From: Paguma larvata
Taxonomy: Eukaryota; Chordata; Mammalia; Carnivora; Viverridae
Direction of reading: 5' to 3'
DNA: 64,000 nucleotides
Assembly (NCBI GenBank): GCA_030068075.1
Contig: CM057825.1
Location: forward strand, 81,173,123-81,237,122
Shown in pieces: positions 6,819 to 19,494 of the stretch. Made by a program: the position numbers and the translations under genes. Each line of letters opens with the position of its first letter. The stretch's first letter is position 1. The notes beneath the pieces were generated by a model, which did no database searches, was not told the origin of the DNA, and saw nothing but the letters and a program-made list of their open reading frames with translations.

Positions 6819-9707
6819 GTTATGGATATGAAGGATAAAATGTGACTGAAAAATGCTGATTGCTTCCTAAAGGGCATAAAGGACATCATGTCATGTACTT
6901 GTTCTTATATCTATGTATGTGACTATAAACAGAACCAATAAAAGGAAGATTTATGAGATAAATTGTAACTTGTGTAAGTGAGAGTAAAGACCGGGTCCTC
7001 TAATGCCCTGTCCAGTGCTCAAAAAGAATGCCATAATGTTCTCTTGATCCTTGTTTTATATCTTTAATGTTAATTTTTTAGTTCTTTCAAATTGGTCAGC
7101 TATACTAATTTTGCCATTAACATCATCACAAAAAGTCCTAATATCCACAGGTTTACACGAAAGACCTCCCTTTGTTTTTCCAGCTTTAAGTGAAGCATCT
7201 CAGCTAAGCTTGCAATCCTCTTATTTCTTTCTAATTGTTCTGTATCCAAGATGTCCTCTGAAACAATGACTCATTGTTCACTGTACTGTTTTTCTAAGGT
7301 GTGCAGGTTTTACTTCGAGTCCTTAATTCACCTTAGAACCATTTCATTTCTATTGAAATGGGACTACATATTGTATAAATAATAACTTCACACTCTTCAT
7401 CACCAACAAGCCAAGGTAATGAGGGTGGAAAGGACTCAGAATTAAATGCCACTATTCCCTAATAATCCCCTTTTGCTTTCTGTGCTCACTTCTCCACTGA
7501 GAGATGGTTGAAGCAGTCCAGTTTTTGGCTGTCACCATGGTTCTATGTGAAGTTTTAGCTGTGATTTTCCAAGAGAGCCTGACTTTGAAACATCAATGTT
7601 TAGTCCACTGAATGGAAGAGGATAATGGGAATAAGCCACTCAAGGAAGAGATTGTGCTAATTATAGGGCCATTTACCAATATTGTGTACTTTTACTCAAC
7701 AGCTCAACAGATTTCGGTTCAAGTGTGCTCAGGTCTCTCATATGGTAGAAAAGTTTCTTCCTGTTTATATAAAACACTGAGCTTACATTTCTGCCAGTGC
7801 ATAAAGTCTTGTGGGAATTCTCTAAGTCTTCCAACAATGCAAAGTGAAGAATTAAGGATATGCAAGTTAGGTCAACAGACATCTTAGTGGTTCAGGCTCA
7901 AATTCTTTCTCCACATATGAACCAATATCAAGTGCAGAGCTTAGTTGAATTTTTTAATTTCCAGTGAAATTAGCATGGGGCCCTTTGCCTTGAATTGAAA
8001 GAAATGGCAAAAGTCCTTCAGAATCCCAAGAAATTCTGAAAATCATAGATGAGGATGTGTAACAATCAGAATGATTGGCACTTGGAATAATAAGAACTTA
8101 GATATGACTGAGTCCAAATTTAACCAAAATATTGAAAACAGTTTCCTATCCTAAATTATCAAAAGGAAAGAAAAAAAAGAAAACAGTGTTAGCAGGAGTG
8201 AGAAGACTCAAAGGGCATTTGAACAAAAATTACCGTAAATGTACTGATAGCAAATGCTGGTAATTATACACAGCTGCAAAGGGTTTAGAAATTTTGGTCA
8301 GTAATCTCATGGGTTTTAGCTTTGACACTTGTTCCATGTTGTGTAAAAGCATCCTTTTTTTCCTCCCCCATATCTTTTGCAATACTTGGTATAACTATTT
8401 ATATTTCTCAAGTTCGATAAGGAATAGAACTATAAACCAAGGAACAAGAGAGCTCAATTACAAAGTAAATGGTTCATCATTTACAAAATAACTCCTCCCT
8501 AGAAATATTTTAAATTCAATTCCTGCTTTCATGCTACAAAGTTGTGGTAGAACTGAAAGTGCTGTTTACATATAGTCGATCATACATAGAGCTCTCCAAT
8601 GCTCCTGTTTGTTTGGAACCTCAAAAATCTTCTGCGCCATCTAATGGAAACAATGCAAACTGCAACTTGCCTTGGTGGTCAATACTCTTTAAGTTCTTCA
8701 GAGCAGATCAATTCAGAGTAGATGAAAGCTATAGAAACTTAATAGATCAAACACCAGCCTCTAAATGTAATGGCTTGGAGGAATTGGCCCTCAGTTTTAT
8801 AGTATACACAATTCAAACATGCCCAGGGTAGTATGATTTCAACACTGGAATGAATTAAAAATATAATGTATCCATTCATTGCAGCAGACAATGGCATTAA
8901 CTCACATGACTTGCCAAACCAAATACAGGATATTCCAGGTTTTATTTTTTTAACTAAAGTATTCATTTGCAAGTTAATGCTGTATTTCTTTTTCACGTCT
9001 ATGCTACAAGTACAATGTCATTTAATTTTCAAGGTGTTTATCACTTTCAAAAACCGTGAATTTTGTGAATATCATGTCAGAGTCTACACCTAGAATTGTC
9101 AACTCAAGCACAAACGGAGTTAAGGAGGCGATTCAAATTAAAAGTGATAAGGGTATGGTGCAGTTAAGTAGGGTCTTGGCAAAGTGAAATCACACTCCGT
9201 GTCTGAAGGGAATGGGTGCTACTCAGCAACAGATGATTGTCGTCCAGTGAGAACGTTCAACAGAGGTTGACATCTGTACTCTTATGTGTATTTCCTTAGT
9301 TTGTAGACACTTGTTCACACCAAATGCATCTGTGATCCAGATGTGACCTAGAGATAAGACCTACCATTTGTGATTGCTGATTTACTATAATCCAAAGCAG
9401 TATAATAGGAATATAGTCATAAGTCCCAGTTGCTGGAATCATTTGGGATACAAATCCTTTGAGAAATAAGTGCTTTTATGCTTTAATTAATATGCATAGA
9501 TTTGTCTTAACCCTACATGGTAATGGGGAGTATCAAATCACACATGTTGTTCCATCTTTCTGTTATTCTTGGCCAACTAGTTTTAAGTCTAAAATGCACT
9601 GCATCCATAGCCAGACTGTCGCCTGCACAGCCCTGGGATAAAAGGCAGCTGCCCAATTTTGTCAAGTCACAGTTTCTATTACTCTCAGCCCTGGAGTTGT
9701 AGACAAG
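6817..9707. other. Long unique stretch without recognised genes
   Basis: No interspersed repeat was recognised in almost 2.9 kb. Open frames at 7612-7887 (91 codons) and 8544-8831 (95 codons) show no family features and are treated as chance. The only item worth marking is the CTCF-like motif at 8631-8648. Confidence 0.45.
8631..8648 (-). promoter_or_regulatory. Candidate CTCF-type motif
   Basis: The plus strand reads TCTGCGCCATCTAATGGA; its reverse complement contains CCATTAGATGGCGC. This fits the CTCF core CCASYAGRKGGCRS at every position except one (T for S). It lies in unique sequence. Binding is inferred from the motif only. Confidence 0.4.
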
Positions 9708-9720
9708 AATACACAAATGA

Positions 9721-9918
9721 GGGTCACCTGGGTGGCTCAGTCCGTTGAGCGTCTGACTTCAGCTCAAGTCATGATCTCACTGTGGGTTCGAGCCCCATGT
9801 TGGGCTCTGTACTGACAGCTCAGAACCTGGACCCTGCTTCAGATTCTCTGTCTCCCTCTCTCTCTTCCCCTCCCCCACTCATTCTCTGTCTCTCTCAAAA
9901 ATAAATAAACCTTAAAAA
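9721..9918 (+). mobile_element. CAN-SINE (felid type), sense
   Basis: Head GGGTCACCTGGGTGGCTCAG, body with GGTTCGAGCCCCATGTTGGG (which includes the B box) and tail AAAAATAAATAAACCTTAAA. The TSD AATACACAAATGA at 9708-9720 and 9919-9931 is exact. Confidence 0.95.
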
Positions 9919-9931
9919 AATACACAAATGA

Positions 9932-10759
9932 ATAAAAAGTGGGTTTCAACATTTGAAAGTTATTTTCACGTAATTATCAATACAGTTTTATATTTCTTGA
10001 ACAAATAAAGAAAAGGAAGTGACTAGCAATTAACTAAAATTCAAACATGTAGAAAATATAAAGAATGATCAAAGATATAAGAGGTGTTGAATATGAGTGA
10101 ACTCAACCAGACAAAGATGTCTTTTCCCCCTAAAAGTGTTTTAGATTTGAGGGACTTTTTTCAACCCTTCCCTCTACTTTTCAGACTCTGTTTCTTACTA
10201 TCTCACTATTTTGAATTGTTTCTGAAGACATAGTTTCTTTAAATAGAATGTGTGTTTCCCTCTCTCATAGACTCATAGGGTCTGGAGGGACTTCTTTTAC
10301 CAGCCTTGGGACTGGTGAATGCCCGATTCACACATTTTCTAACAGTAGCTTTGAGAGCTGATTAGCTTCTTATGGATCAAATTGTCCCATCTTAATAGCA
10401 AGTATAGACCTTCCTCTTTATCAGCCAATTGTTCTGTCCCAGGACTGGACCCTGAGTTCCAGAAATAGTCCTAATACAATGCCTGTTAAGTACTAAGCGT
10501 GGTAGGTAATCGTTCTTATTCAAGGACTGCCAGAAGAGCTACTCCTTTTACTTTCTAAGAAACAGACAGGGATCTGTGATGACAAAGAAGCTAGAAAGGG
10601 TTGAATCTCCTTCCTGTATGCTCCCTTTTTCATGGTGTATCTGGTGTTTTATGGGGTGGAAGTGGAGAGACTACTTAATAAGTGAAGGAGGAATAAATGA
10701 TGGTGGTGAGGTCATTCCAGCTGAAGGGACTAGCCTGGCCATTACTATTATCATCATTA
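9932..10759. other. Unique sequence, nothing recognised
   Basis: No repeat family or coding feature was recognised. A 90-codon frame starting at 10576 runs into the L2 fragment downstream and is not convincing. Confidence 0.4.
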
Positions 10760-10925
10760 AAATATTTCAAAACATTTTAGCATTCATTTCTTGTCTATCA
10801 CATTTCAAGTTTCTTAAAGGCAAGAACTGCATTTCTTTTCCTTTGTAATCTTATCTATTCTACCTTAACATCCAGTTAAATGTGTAATAAGTTTTCAAAA
10901 CATGAGTGACAAATGAATACCTGAG
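10760..10925 (+). mobile_element. L2 3' end fragment, sense
   Basis: AAGTTTCTTAAAGGCAAGAA, then a C-rich stretch and ATGAGTGACAAATGAATACC, follow the usual order of the ancient L2 3' end (about 'clear-cut gene-like' AGCTCCTTGAGGGCAGGAAC ... GTTGAATGAATGAA). The fragment is heavily diverged. The assignment is by pattern only. Confidence 0.5.
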
Positions 10926-11552
10926 TAAGATACCACTTATTTTGGTTTCATTATAAATCTTGTCATTGGGGCCTTAGATGGTTAACAACTTAATTGCATG
11001 CAGTATTTTATTTGTTGTACATCAGTATTAATCTTTGTTTATGGAGGTTAGGATTCATTGATGACAATGCATTACAATCTTAGTAAGGTATAGAAGTAGA
11101 TGAGTTAATATTTACCAAATAAAATAATTTTTATGCTTGTGTTGATCATTCTGTGAGGCTTAATGTTGCTTACTTGGTAGCATATTGAATTAGTGGTCAG
11201 GAAACCCAGATAAAGTTAAATCATTAACTTTCTTCTTTAACTCTTAAATGAGAAATTTGGATAGCGTAAAAGACATTCAAATCGGCAAGGAAGAAGTCAA
11301 ACTCCCTCTTCACAGACAACGTGATACTCTACGTGGGTTAGATTTTTTGAAGCAAAATTACATTTAGAAATGGGTATCTTCAAGGTGCAAGCTACTGAGG
11401 ATTTTCTAAATGGCCCATTTATGGCACATTGTACACTCCAGTTCTTTAATCTTATCTGAATTCTCGCTTTTGTTAACTCATAAATGAGGCCCAGCCCGCC
11501 AGATGTTCTTTGAAACTATAATCCAGTAAAGCTGATTCACTATTCCCTCTAG
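10926..11552. other. Unique sequence, nothing recognised
   Basis: This is an AT-rich spacer with no recognised element. Confidence 0.4.
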
Positions 11553-11569
11553 GAAATATTTTTACTTTA

Positions 11570-11774
11570 TTTTTTAATGTTTTATTTATTTTTAAGAGAG
11601 AGAGAGAGGGAGCAAAAATGGGGGAAGATAAGAGAGAGAGCGGGGAACAGAGGATCCGAGGTGGGCTCTGCACTGACAGCCAGATCCGGATACTCAAAAC
11701 AGGGCTCAAACTCACCAACTGCAAGATCAATACCTGAGCCGACACTTAACCAACTGAGCCACTCGGGTGCCCCA
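11570..11774 (-). mobile_element. CAN-SINE, antisense, variant
   Basis: It is antisense, with TSD GAAATATTTTTACTTTA at 11553-11569 and 11775-11791 (exact, 17 bp). The body is divergent: AGAGGATCCGAGGTGGGCTC replaces the usual CACAGAATCTGAAGCAGGCT. The head is shortened (CCGACACTTAACCAACTGAG), missing several bases of the usual GAAGTCGGACGC block. Confidence 0.93.
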
Positions 11775-11791
11775 GAAATATTTTTACTTTA

Positions 11792-12639
11792 ATCTCAACT
11801 TCACCATCTTCTGAACTCTTGGAATACTGACCCTAAATCCAAATTCTGCCTTTGGCTTTTCCCAGTGGTGATATTGAGTTCCTCAACATTTGAATCTGAA
11901 ATATTAGTCTTCTCCACACAAGCCTATCCCACTCTGTTCTAAATGTCCCATTTCTTTTAATGTCCCCATTATTTTAAGGCACCATCTATTCTCTCTCCCA
12001 CCACCTTCAGCCCTGTAAGAACCCAGCTACCATTCTTGGTCTAAGAAACAGTCACATAAAAGATCTTCTCTGTTCCACCGTGTTAATAGAATGGGGGGGG
12101 GGAATTATGAGGCTTGAGAAACTGTCATCTTGTTTTGTACAAGGAACCCTAGGCAGTTCGTTGTTGGGAATTCAGCAAATTTTAGATTTATAAAATCCAA
12201 TCACTCTAATATATTTTAAATGCCAAAATATTATAGGAAGATTGTTCTAAAGAGTTAACCATCTGGTTTGAAGGCATAAGTGGCAGAGGTTGCTGGGAAG
12301 AGAAGGAAAAAACCATTTCTCTCAGCTGAATCATGGGCACTAGGGCTTGTTTGAGAACATTCGAGTAGAGTGAAGCAATTCCTACGGAATGAGCCTTGGC
12401 CAAGAAAACACACTGATGTTGGACAGAGGAAATGCAATATCTATGGCTTCAGCTTTGTTGGAGCAAAAACTTAATTAACCTGATTCTATCCCTTTGGTTT
12501 TCACCGTCTTTCAGATTTGCAAGGAAATGAGTTATAATATATGAGTACCCTAAAAACCATTCTTTCCTTTTTGGAGTTTGAACAGCATCTTTTGCACAGA
12601 GGATTAAAATATTAATTCACATTTATTCTCATATTAACA
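11792..12639. other. Unique sequence with a G10 run
   Basis: No gene or repeat family was recognised. A run of ten G residues is at 12093-12102. C- and T-rich text at about 11900-12010 could be a very old L2 remnant, but I cannot support that. Confidence 0.4.
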
Positions 12640-13015
12640 CTGTGTATTTTCAGTTTTAAAAATAATGTATGCCCATTATACAGATTGGGAAATTTCAAAA
12701 GTATAAAGCATAAAATTATGATTCACAAGCTAGATTACACAATTTGTTGAATTTTTGGTATGTTTCTTTTCAGTATTCTCCACATATATTTTAACTATTT
12801 GTGATCATGATATCTTGCCTTTTATTACTTTAAAATTCATTTAAGAATTTCTCCTATTCATTTAAAAATGTTTTTGAGCATATTTTGAATATATTTATGT
12901 CTTTAGGATTTTTATTATAAAAATAGACTATAATTTACTTCACTATACTCCCTTATTACCCACTGTGGTTATTTGCAATTATGCTTTATTTACTCTTCCT
13001 TATAGAAATGAAGCG
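12640..13015 (-). mobile_element. Possible old L1 (L1ME-like) 3' UTR, antisense
   Basis: AT-rich sequence with AATTTCAAAAGTATAAAGCA, then TATGTTTCTTTTCAGTATTC. The order resembles the antisense 3' UTR of old L1M-class elements. Divergence is high and the boundaries are uncertain. Confidence 0.35.
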
Positions 13016-14055
13016 TAACTTCTAAAACTAAAGGTAGATTCTCCCATCCTGTGAGGTCACTAACTTGGAATTAAAATGATGCAGGAGGAATCAGGACAAC
13101 AAATTTTCGTCTGTCCATGACATAGTTCAAAGTTGGACAATAAACTGCTTAGTTATTAAATCAAATGTCTGTTGTCAAGTCTGATTTCTGACAAATCACT
13201 TAGAAAATTATCTTTCTTTACATATTTTGCCAAAAGGAAGTTTGTGAATTGGAGAGGTTTATTATCTGAAGCTAACTCAATTTTTCATTTGCAAGGTCTA
13301 TGTTAAATGTTTGATGTCTTCTTATGAAGTTTCATTAGATAGAAATGCTGATACTCTTCATTTATGCATATTTATGTTTTTATTTTAAAATTCTCTTAAC
13401 AAATGATTCTCTTATATATATATATAATATAAATCTAATCCAATATTTATAGAGAAAAGAAACAATGGGCATTTCTGTATTTTGTGTTCGATATATTGTT
13501 CATGTTGAATTCTCCATAGACAGTAATAAGCAAACAATATAAACCCATCAATATTAAATACAAAATCTTAATCACAAATGAGTTGTAATTGGATTCAATT
13601 GCAAATGGGTTTTTTCCCTCACAGCACAATTAAAATTTACTCACAGATTTTTTCATTAGAAAATAAAATCAGCTGCTTAGTTCTAAAAATGTACTGTGAC
13701 AAGAGCAAGGACATTTTCTCTCTGCTGATTTTGCTTCTTGGAGGCTATAATACTCTGGCTTTCAGTACTCAGTGTCAGTAACCTATTCTACAGAGGCAAG
13801 GACTCTTTTAAGATGAAACAGAGTGTAAGACATTGTGAAGCAACAGCATCATAGACTACTTAGACTTCAGTTGCCCAGAAGTCCATGGTATCTTTACTCT
13901 GAATATATCCTGGGCTCATATATGTTAAGATTAAATCAAAAGCATATTTCTGTGGAAGTTCACGCTAACCACGATCCACTCTTCCCATGTGGATTTTGTC
14001 TTTGCTATGGACAGAAATGTATCAAACTAACTACATCCCTCTTCATTTCTACTCT
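13016..14055. other. Unique AT-rich sequence
   Basis: No recognised repeat beyond a short (TA)n at about 13413-13430. Overlapping open frames at 13447-13781 lie on opposite strands and have no recognisable domain. Confidence 0.4.
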
Positions 14056-14094
14056 CACAAACAAACAAACAAACAAACAAAAACAGACAAACAA
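14056..14094. repeat. (CAAA)n microsatellite
   Basis: CAAA units, slightly interrupted toward the right end (AACAGACAAACAAG). Confidence 0.9.
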
Positions 14095-14238
14095 GACTCC
14101 AGAATCAAACCAGGATCCCCTTCTCAAGCATTCTGGTTGAAGCCAGAATGGAGACACACAAGAGAGAGAAAAACTGATGTTTGGTAAAAGCAAGACCAAA
14201 ATTTCTCCACTTCTGATAAAAAAATAAATAAAAATAAA

Positions 14239-14259
14239 AGAGAGAGAGAGAGAGAGAGA
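14239..14259. repeat. (AG)n microsatellite
   Basis: About ten AG units, preceded by an AAATAAATAAAAATAAAA stretch. That pairing resembles the tail region of a CAN-SINE, but no SINE body is attached. Confidence 0.85.
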
Positions 14260-16429
14260 CTCCTTTCCCTCTCTCTAGAGGTTTTGTCAAGGCACTGATA
14301 AAAGTCTTGGATGACTAACTGATTAAAAATATTTCTGGAGGACACTCTGCCAGATTTGGAGTAACCAAAAAATTTGGCTAAGCTAAGTCATTCAAAATGT
14401 GGCTGCCATTTTTATTCAAAACACACAGTTACATGTACATCTTTAAGCTAGAGTTTATTAATTCATCTTTTTTGCAATTATGTTTTTCCATTTTGTCCTT
14501 TAACTTCTGTCATTATGTCCTTCTCAGTAGAATCCAGATACTGAGAAGAGATGAATTCTTGAGCTCTGTAAATGTTAAATAAACTTCCATAGGTTATGAG
14601 TATCAGGGACCCGAAAGGCACAGAACATGTATGTGTGCATGTGCACACACTCATGTATGGATTCTCTCATTCCTTTTTAAGCAAGTATGACAAAGGAAGA
14701 ACCATGTCACTGTTTTGAGGTCCTTTTTTTCTTTGCTTTTAAATGTAAATCTGCATGCATTCCACCAAAAACTGTTAAATGAAAAAGGCAAGATTCTAAT
14801 AATAAGTGTGAAATGGGATGAATATCAACTCTGAAATGTTAAGTATTATGAAGGTGAGCTGTCAGGGCTCTAGGCCAATCTTTTGATCTGTTTTAAAAAC
14901 ATTACCCTCAAATAAAAAATAATTTTCTTAAATTTTAAAATAGTCTTATAATATTCAAGGGGGAATATTTGATTCTTCAGTGCTATGTTTGAGGCAGAGT
15001 TCTCAAAAGCATTAGAAGAAACTAGTGGATATCTTACTGAACTCTGAAAAGAAGAAAGATTCTAAGCTTTAAAAAAGAAAAGAATACTTTTCATCTTTCC
15101 CCAAAGATTATATTCCCTTTTGTGAATGAGCACAGATTTGATTTCTAGGTATAACACTCCTCTCCTCCCAATCCCTTCTCTACCCCCTAGCCTTTCTTAG
15201 GTCTGCTTTCCAACTGAAACCATTACTGAAATAAAGGCCAAAGCTTGAAGTAGCCTGGAAAAATGTAGTAAGAACATCATTTGTTCTCAAGAGTCAGCTG
15301 CAAATCTTAAAACCCTTGTCCCTGTTTACCAGAAAAAATTCCATTCCAGAGAAATCTATCACGTCACATCAGTGAAGTTCAGTGAAAAATCTACTCTTGG
15401 GTCCTAATTACATCAACACTTCATTTGCATGTAGAACTTCCATGGGTTTATAATCTCTAGGGACAGCGTTCAGGGATTTTATTTTTTCAAATGATGAATG
15501 AATTTATACTGACTCAGTCCAGTTTTGATTGGTTTCCCTTGGCTAGTGACTATTGGTATGCAGTTTGTGATGACTGGTAAGAGACCCGGAAGCAGTTTGT
15601 TGCTATGTAACTCAAAGCAATGCCATGACTGGTTCATATGATGAATATACGACACTCTTAGCAAAGATAGAATCTGCCATATTGATATAAGGGATATCTA
15701 GTTACAGTTAACAATGTGGTAAGACAAGAGAAGATTCTGGCTGCCTGGCTGAACAGTAAGTAAGACGAAGGACTCTTACATTGCTTTGGAAGGGATTGTA
15801 GAAACAAACCAAAGCACTTGGGGGCTGATGTCAGTAATATTTTATTTAGATCTGTGTGGGAATATGGAACAAAGTAACAGGACTCAATTTCAGAAATGGG
15901 ACATATCTAATAAGTTTCTTTGTCTCTTGGTCCATCCAAAAGGATGAGTGTTACTCAATAAAATAATTGCTTGGGAGAAAAACAAGCCCAAAGGAGAACC
16001 AATAAAAATAGTTCAACTTAATCCCAATCTAAATTGTGTTGACCTTCCTTTTTGCCATTGCTTCTTATGATCAGAAGGTGCTACCAATTGAAAGGCCATT
16101 AGATAACATACTGGAATAGCTTCTTGGTGAATACATCTATTAAAACTTATCCTCTAACTCATCTGCCACATGGTATCTGTTGCTGCACTGGCAATAAATC
16201 CTCAGGGATAGAGGATGAAAAACTCAGGGGATCTGGCAAAGTCTGGAAATAGAAATAGACCATCTGCCTCATGGAGAAATTGACAAGAGACTCAGAACAG
16301 ATGCAGGCACCCCTTCACCATGAGGCAGATGGATAAAGAGAGCAAATAGAACCCAAAGCTGATTCTGGGAGACAAATAAGTAAAAGGCACAGGAGAAGGC
16401 TGGTTCTGAAGGGTAAAGTACAAATTTAT
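14260..16429. other. Unique sequence, nothing recognised
   Basis: About 2.2 kb without a recognised repeat or gene. Short open frames at 14397-14582 and 15479-15664 carry no recognisable domain. Confidence 0.4.
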
Positions 16430-16740
16430 CATTCTAAGCTTAAAGCCTTTCCTAGTATGGCTCCACTCTGGTTTTCCACACCTATCCTTTACTACTCTCC
16501 CTAAATACATCTTTCCAGCCAGGAATACTAATTTGTCATCATCCAGACATGACTTTTACATTCATGACACTACTGCCTCCTTTTTGGCAATGCTTATTTT
16601 ACCCACACTTAAAGGCTCTTTTCTCTGCAAATCTTCCCTAACACAACTCATAATGATCTCTTTCCTTTATAAATGTTCAGCATATATTGTTTATGTTTCC
16701 CATTTTACAATGACATAGTATTGTGCTTTGGATACAAATT
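16430..16740 (+). mobile_element. L2 fragment, sense
   Basis: The sense order of L2 motifs is visible: AAAGCCTTTCCTAGTATGGC, C-rich text, then AAAGGCTCTTTTCTCTGCAA and a CTTCCCTAACACAACTCATA block. This resembles the part preceding the 3' end of the ancient L2. It is heavily diverged. Confidence 0.55.
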
Positions 16741-17367
16741 CAAATTTTTCGTAGCTGAACTATAAGATTTTACCTAACTGAACCCTATTTCTCTAATTTA
16801 TCCTGTGTAAATCTCTGCATGACCATGCACCAGCCACATTCAACTTCTTAGAGGTTTTGAATGCATTATGTTGCTTTCCATCTCATAACTTTGGCATGAG
16901 ACGCTGACTCACTTGAGTATCAGAAAGAAAAGACCATTGGAATATTAAGGTGAAGGAAGCAGAGAGAAGTTTGGGAGGGCTGCATCTTAGGCAAGGCTGA
17001 CAGCAAATGTGACTGAGAAATAAAGGAAATGTAGGAGGAACACCTTTGGGAACAAGTAAGCAAAGGACATGGTAGAGAGCCCGCAATTTCCAAAAGCTAA
17101 AGGGAGGAAAGTCAGTGGAGAGTCTCCCAATTGATAATTGAATTCTTTGGTCTTGAAGACCAGGCATAATGTTTGAAGAGTAACAGCTGGAAGCAACAGA
17201 GGATATGGGAAAGGGAACCATATTGATAGTGATGAACCTGGCAAATGTTTTGTTTCCTGATAGTCGGGGTCAGGCTAGGCAGGTGTTATTTAGCCTTCAT
17301 CTTTCAGACTTATTTTATTCTATAGCTGAGGAATCTGCCAAATATGAATAGGAAAACAATTATATTT
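16741..17367. other. Unique sequence, purine-rich on the plus strand
   Basis: No family was recognised. A 112-codon minus-strand frame (17221-16883) and a frame overlapping it in another phase have no recognisable domain, so both are probably chance. Confidence 0.4.
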
Positions 17368-17385
17368 AAGAAAGGTTTTTTTAAA

Positions 17386-17600
17386 AATTTTAATATTTTA
17401 TTATTTATTTTTGAGAGACATAGAGACAGAGCATGAGCAGGGGAAGGGCAGAGAAAGAGAGGGAGACACAGAATCTGAAGCAGGCTCCAGGCTCTGAGCT
17501 GTCAGCACAGAGCCCAACACGGGACTCATACCCACAAACTGTGATATCACGACCTGTGTCAAAGTCAGAAGTTTAACCGACTGAGCCACCCAGATGCCCC
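17386..17600 (-). mobile_element. CAN-SINE (felid type), antisense
   Basis: It is antisense: ACACAGAATCTGAAGCAGGC, AGCTGTCAGCACAGAGCCCA, and head ending GAGCCACCCAGATGCCCC at 17600. The TSDs are AAGAAAGGTTTTTTTAAA (17368-17385) and AAGAAAAGTTTTTTAAA (17601-17617). Confidence 0.94.
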
Positions 17601-17790
17601 AAGAAAAGTTTTTTAAAGCCAGAATTGAAACCAGGGGTTTTTGCATGTTTTATTCAGAGACCCAACATCATTCAGTAGATGCTGAATCAGAAACAAGATT
17701 AACATGCAGATTTGTGAAACTTTTAACCCCACTCATTAAAAAAAGTCTTTTTCTATCACTAAACCCTGTTATATAAGTATCTTCTACAAT

Positions 17791-17793
<3 letters not shown>

Positions 17794-17830
<37 letters not shown>

Positions 17831-17832
17831 TC

Positions 17833-17883
<51 letters not shown>

Positions 17884-17903
17884 ACGGGCATGTGTGCATG
17901 TAT
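17794..17903. repeat. Long imperfect (TG)n microsatellite
   Basis: A TG tract of about 90 bp is broken by TTTGTCTG, then trails into TGCACGGGCATGTGTGCATG. Alternating purine/pyrimidine over this length can adopt Z-DNA. The open frames on both strands (Val/Cys or Thr/His repeats) are artefacts of it. Confidence 0.95.
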
Positions 17904-17980
17904 ACCTTGGACATATTTGATTTTCAAATAATGTTTGTTGATTTTCTGTATAACCATATATGCCACCAGTTTTCACCAGC

Positions 17981-17990
17981 CTATAAATAG
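17981..17990. promoter_or_regulatory. MEF2-type / TATA-like site
   Basis: CTATAAATAG matches the MEF2 consensus YTA(W)4TAR exactly and also looks like a TATA box. It lies about 80 bp after the TG repeat in unique sequence. No transcript is evident downstream. Confidence 0.25.
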
Positions 17991-19360
17991 GAGTGAAATT
18001 GCAAATAACATTTATACCACATTGCATTGTCATTTCAGTATCTTAACAAGCCTCTATTGTTCCTTGAGACCTTGGCTCCCTCCAGCTTTCCCCCAGTCAT
18101 TTGTGTTTTGATGGGTCTGGCAGTGCTTCACACGTTTCCATCTGAGGACACACAGCTGGGCACAGCCAGTCTCTTGTCAGGCATGGGCTGGGCCTCTTTG
18201 GTACCTGCTCTCATGTTCTCTAGAGATCTGTGGCTGTGGTTTTTTACAAATAATCTGGAGAAAATGTACAAATCACCTGGAGAAAAAGAAACCTAAGGTG
18301 CCATCTACTCAGCTAAATAATCTCAATTTAGTCTCAATTCACACCCTTACTATATATATGTACCAGTAGACTTCAAAGAAATGGTAACATTGAATAGGGG
18401 ATGACATTTTCTTGAAATATCAAAGATCAGAGTTGTTTGCCCACTACCTTTTCAGCTCAATTTCAAGCATTTCTAGAAGGCCAAAGCCTTATTTCAGACT
18501 CCATTAATAGAACATATGTTCCAGGAAATTCTGTATAAACCCCAAGGCATCAGAATTACAGATATAATCCACCACTTTCTTATAGACAACTATTACTGTT
18601 GAAAAATTATGCCATATGTTAATAGCATATTAAATCATGAACAAAATAACTGTAGTAGGAATTTAAGTATAGTCTCTGACTCTATTATTTCTAGTCAAGT
18701 GATCTAAACTAATGAGAACATTTCTATCTTCTCTGTCAATGAAAAGAGAAAGAGCTTGATTGTGTGCCATACTCTTGTATCATCTTCATTCCCCAGAATG
18801 GACTAAATCAATTGAAAGATAAACTCACTGTAGTCAGGCATATGCTGACATGTTGGCCCCTTCACAAAAGCTCATGGACAGATTTCCTCTAGACCCAAAC
18901 AAACTATGTAAAGAGTCTGTTTTGATTCTTGTTAGCTTTGCACTCTCTCAGCAAGCTGCTAAGAAAATTCAAATATGGCTACTCTTTTGGAAAGAAATGG
19001 CATTCCAGAATCTTTCAGGTTTTTTTTTTTTAATATAAGACAGTTATTTTTACAGAACAGTGCTACTCTACAAAGCATTCTTAGGATCGCGTACAGTTCT
19101 GACAGTTCGGTTAATTCAGAATTTGAGCTCAGTGTGCGGTTTGAAAGGCTTAAACTAATGAAAATTATATGTACAAATTGACTCTTGATGTTATGAGGAC
19201 ACTTGGCACACTCTCTGTACCTGAGGAACCACAGCTTGTCACCAACAATGTGGTCTGTGTGGCTGTAGAGCCATACTATTCTCAATATGTAAAATTCTCC
19301 CTTGTGATTAAAATTTAGAAACACACGGTTAATATTTGTTAAATGAAAGAATAAACAAAA
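17991..19360. other. Unique sequence; somewhat GC-richer at 18050-18240
   Basis: No gene was recognised. An 89-codon frame at 18027-18296 and a 156-codon minus-strand frame at 19429-18959 have no domain; the latter begins inside a TG repeat. Both are treated as chance. Confidence 0.4.
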
Positions 19361-19393
19361 TGTGTGTATGTGTGTGTGTGTGTGTGTGTGTGT
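19361..19393. repeat. (TG)n microsatellite
   Basis: TG dinucleotides with a single TA interruption near the left end. Confidence 0.93.
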
Positions 19394-19494
19394 TAGAAAT
19401 TTAATGGTATCAAGTCTCTTGTTGCTCATATGAAAGCATGTTTATATGTTCCAGCCTTGGCAAAGAGAACTATCTGATAAAACTATACATGACT

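Noticed and set aside
13413..13432. Short (TA)n as a replication or recombination site
   Set aside because: Only a few units; common in AT-rich DNA.
14056..14094. Possible CRISPR-like short tandem array
   Set aside because: A plain CAAA microsatellite without spacers; the window is a mammalian genome.
17784..18033. Thr/His- and Val/Cys-repeat open frames
   Set aside because: Direct translations of the TG dinucleotide repeat.
18959..19429. 156-codon minus-strand open frame
   Set aside because: It starts inside a TG microsatellite (His/Thr repeats) and has no recognisable domain, no signal of conservation and a Leu/Ser/Asn-rich composition typical of AT-rich noncoding DNA.
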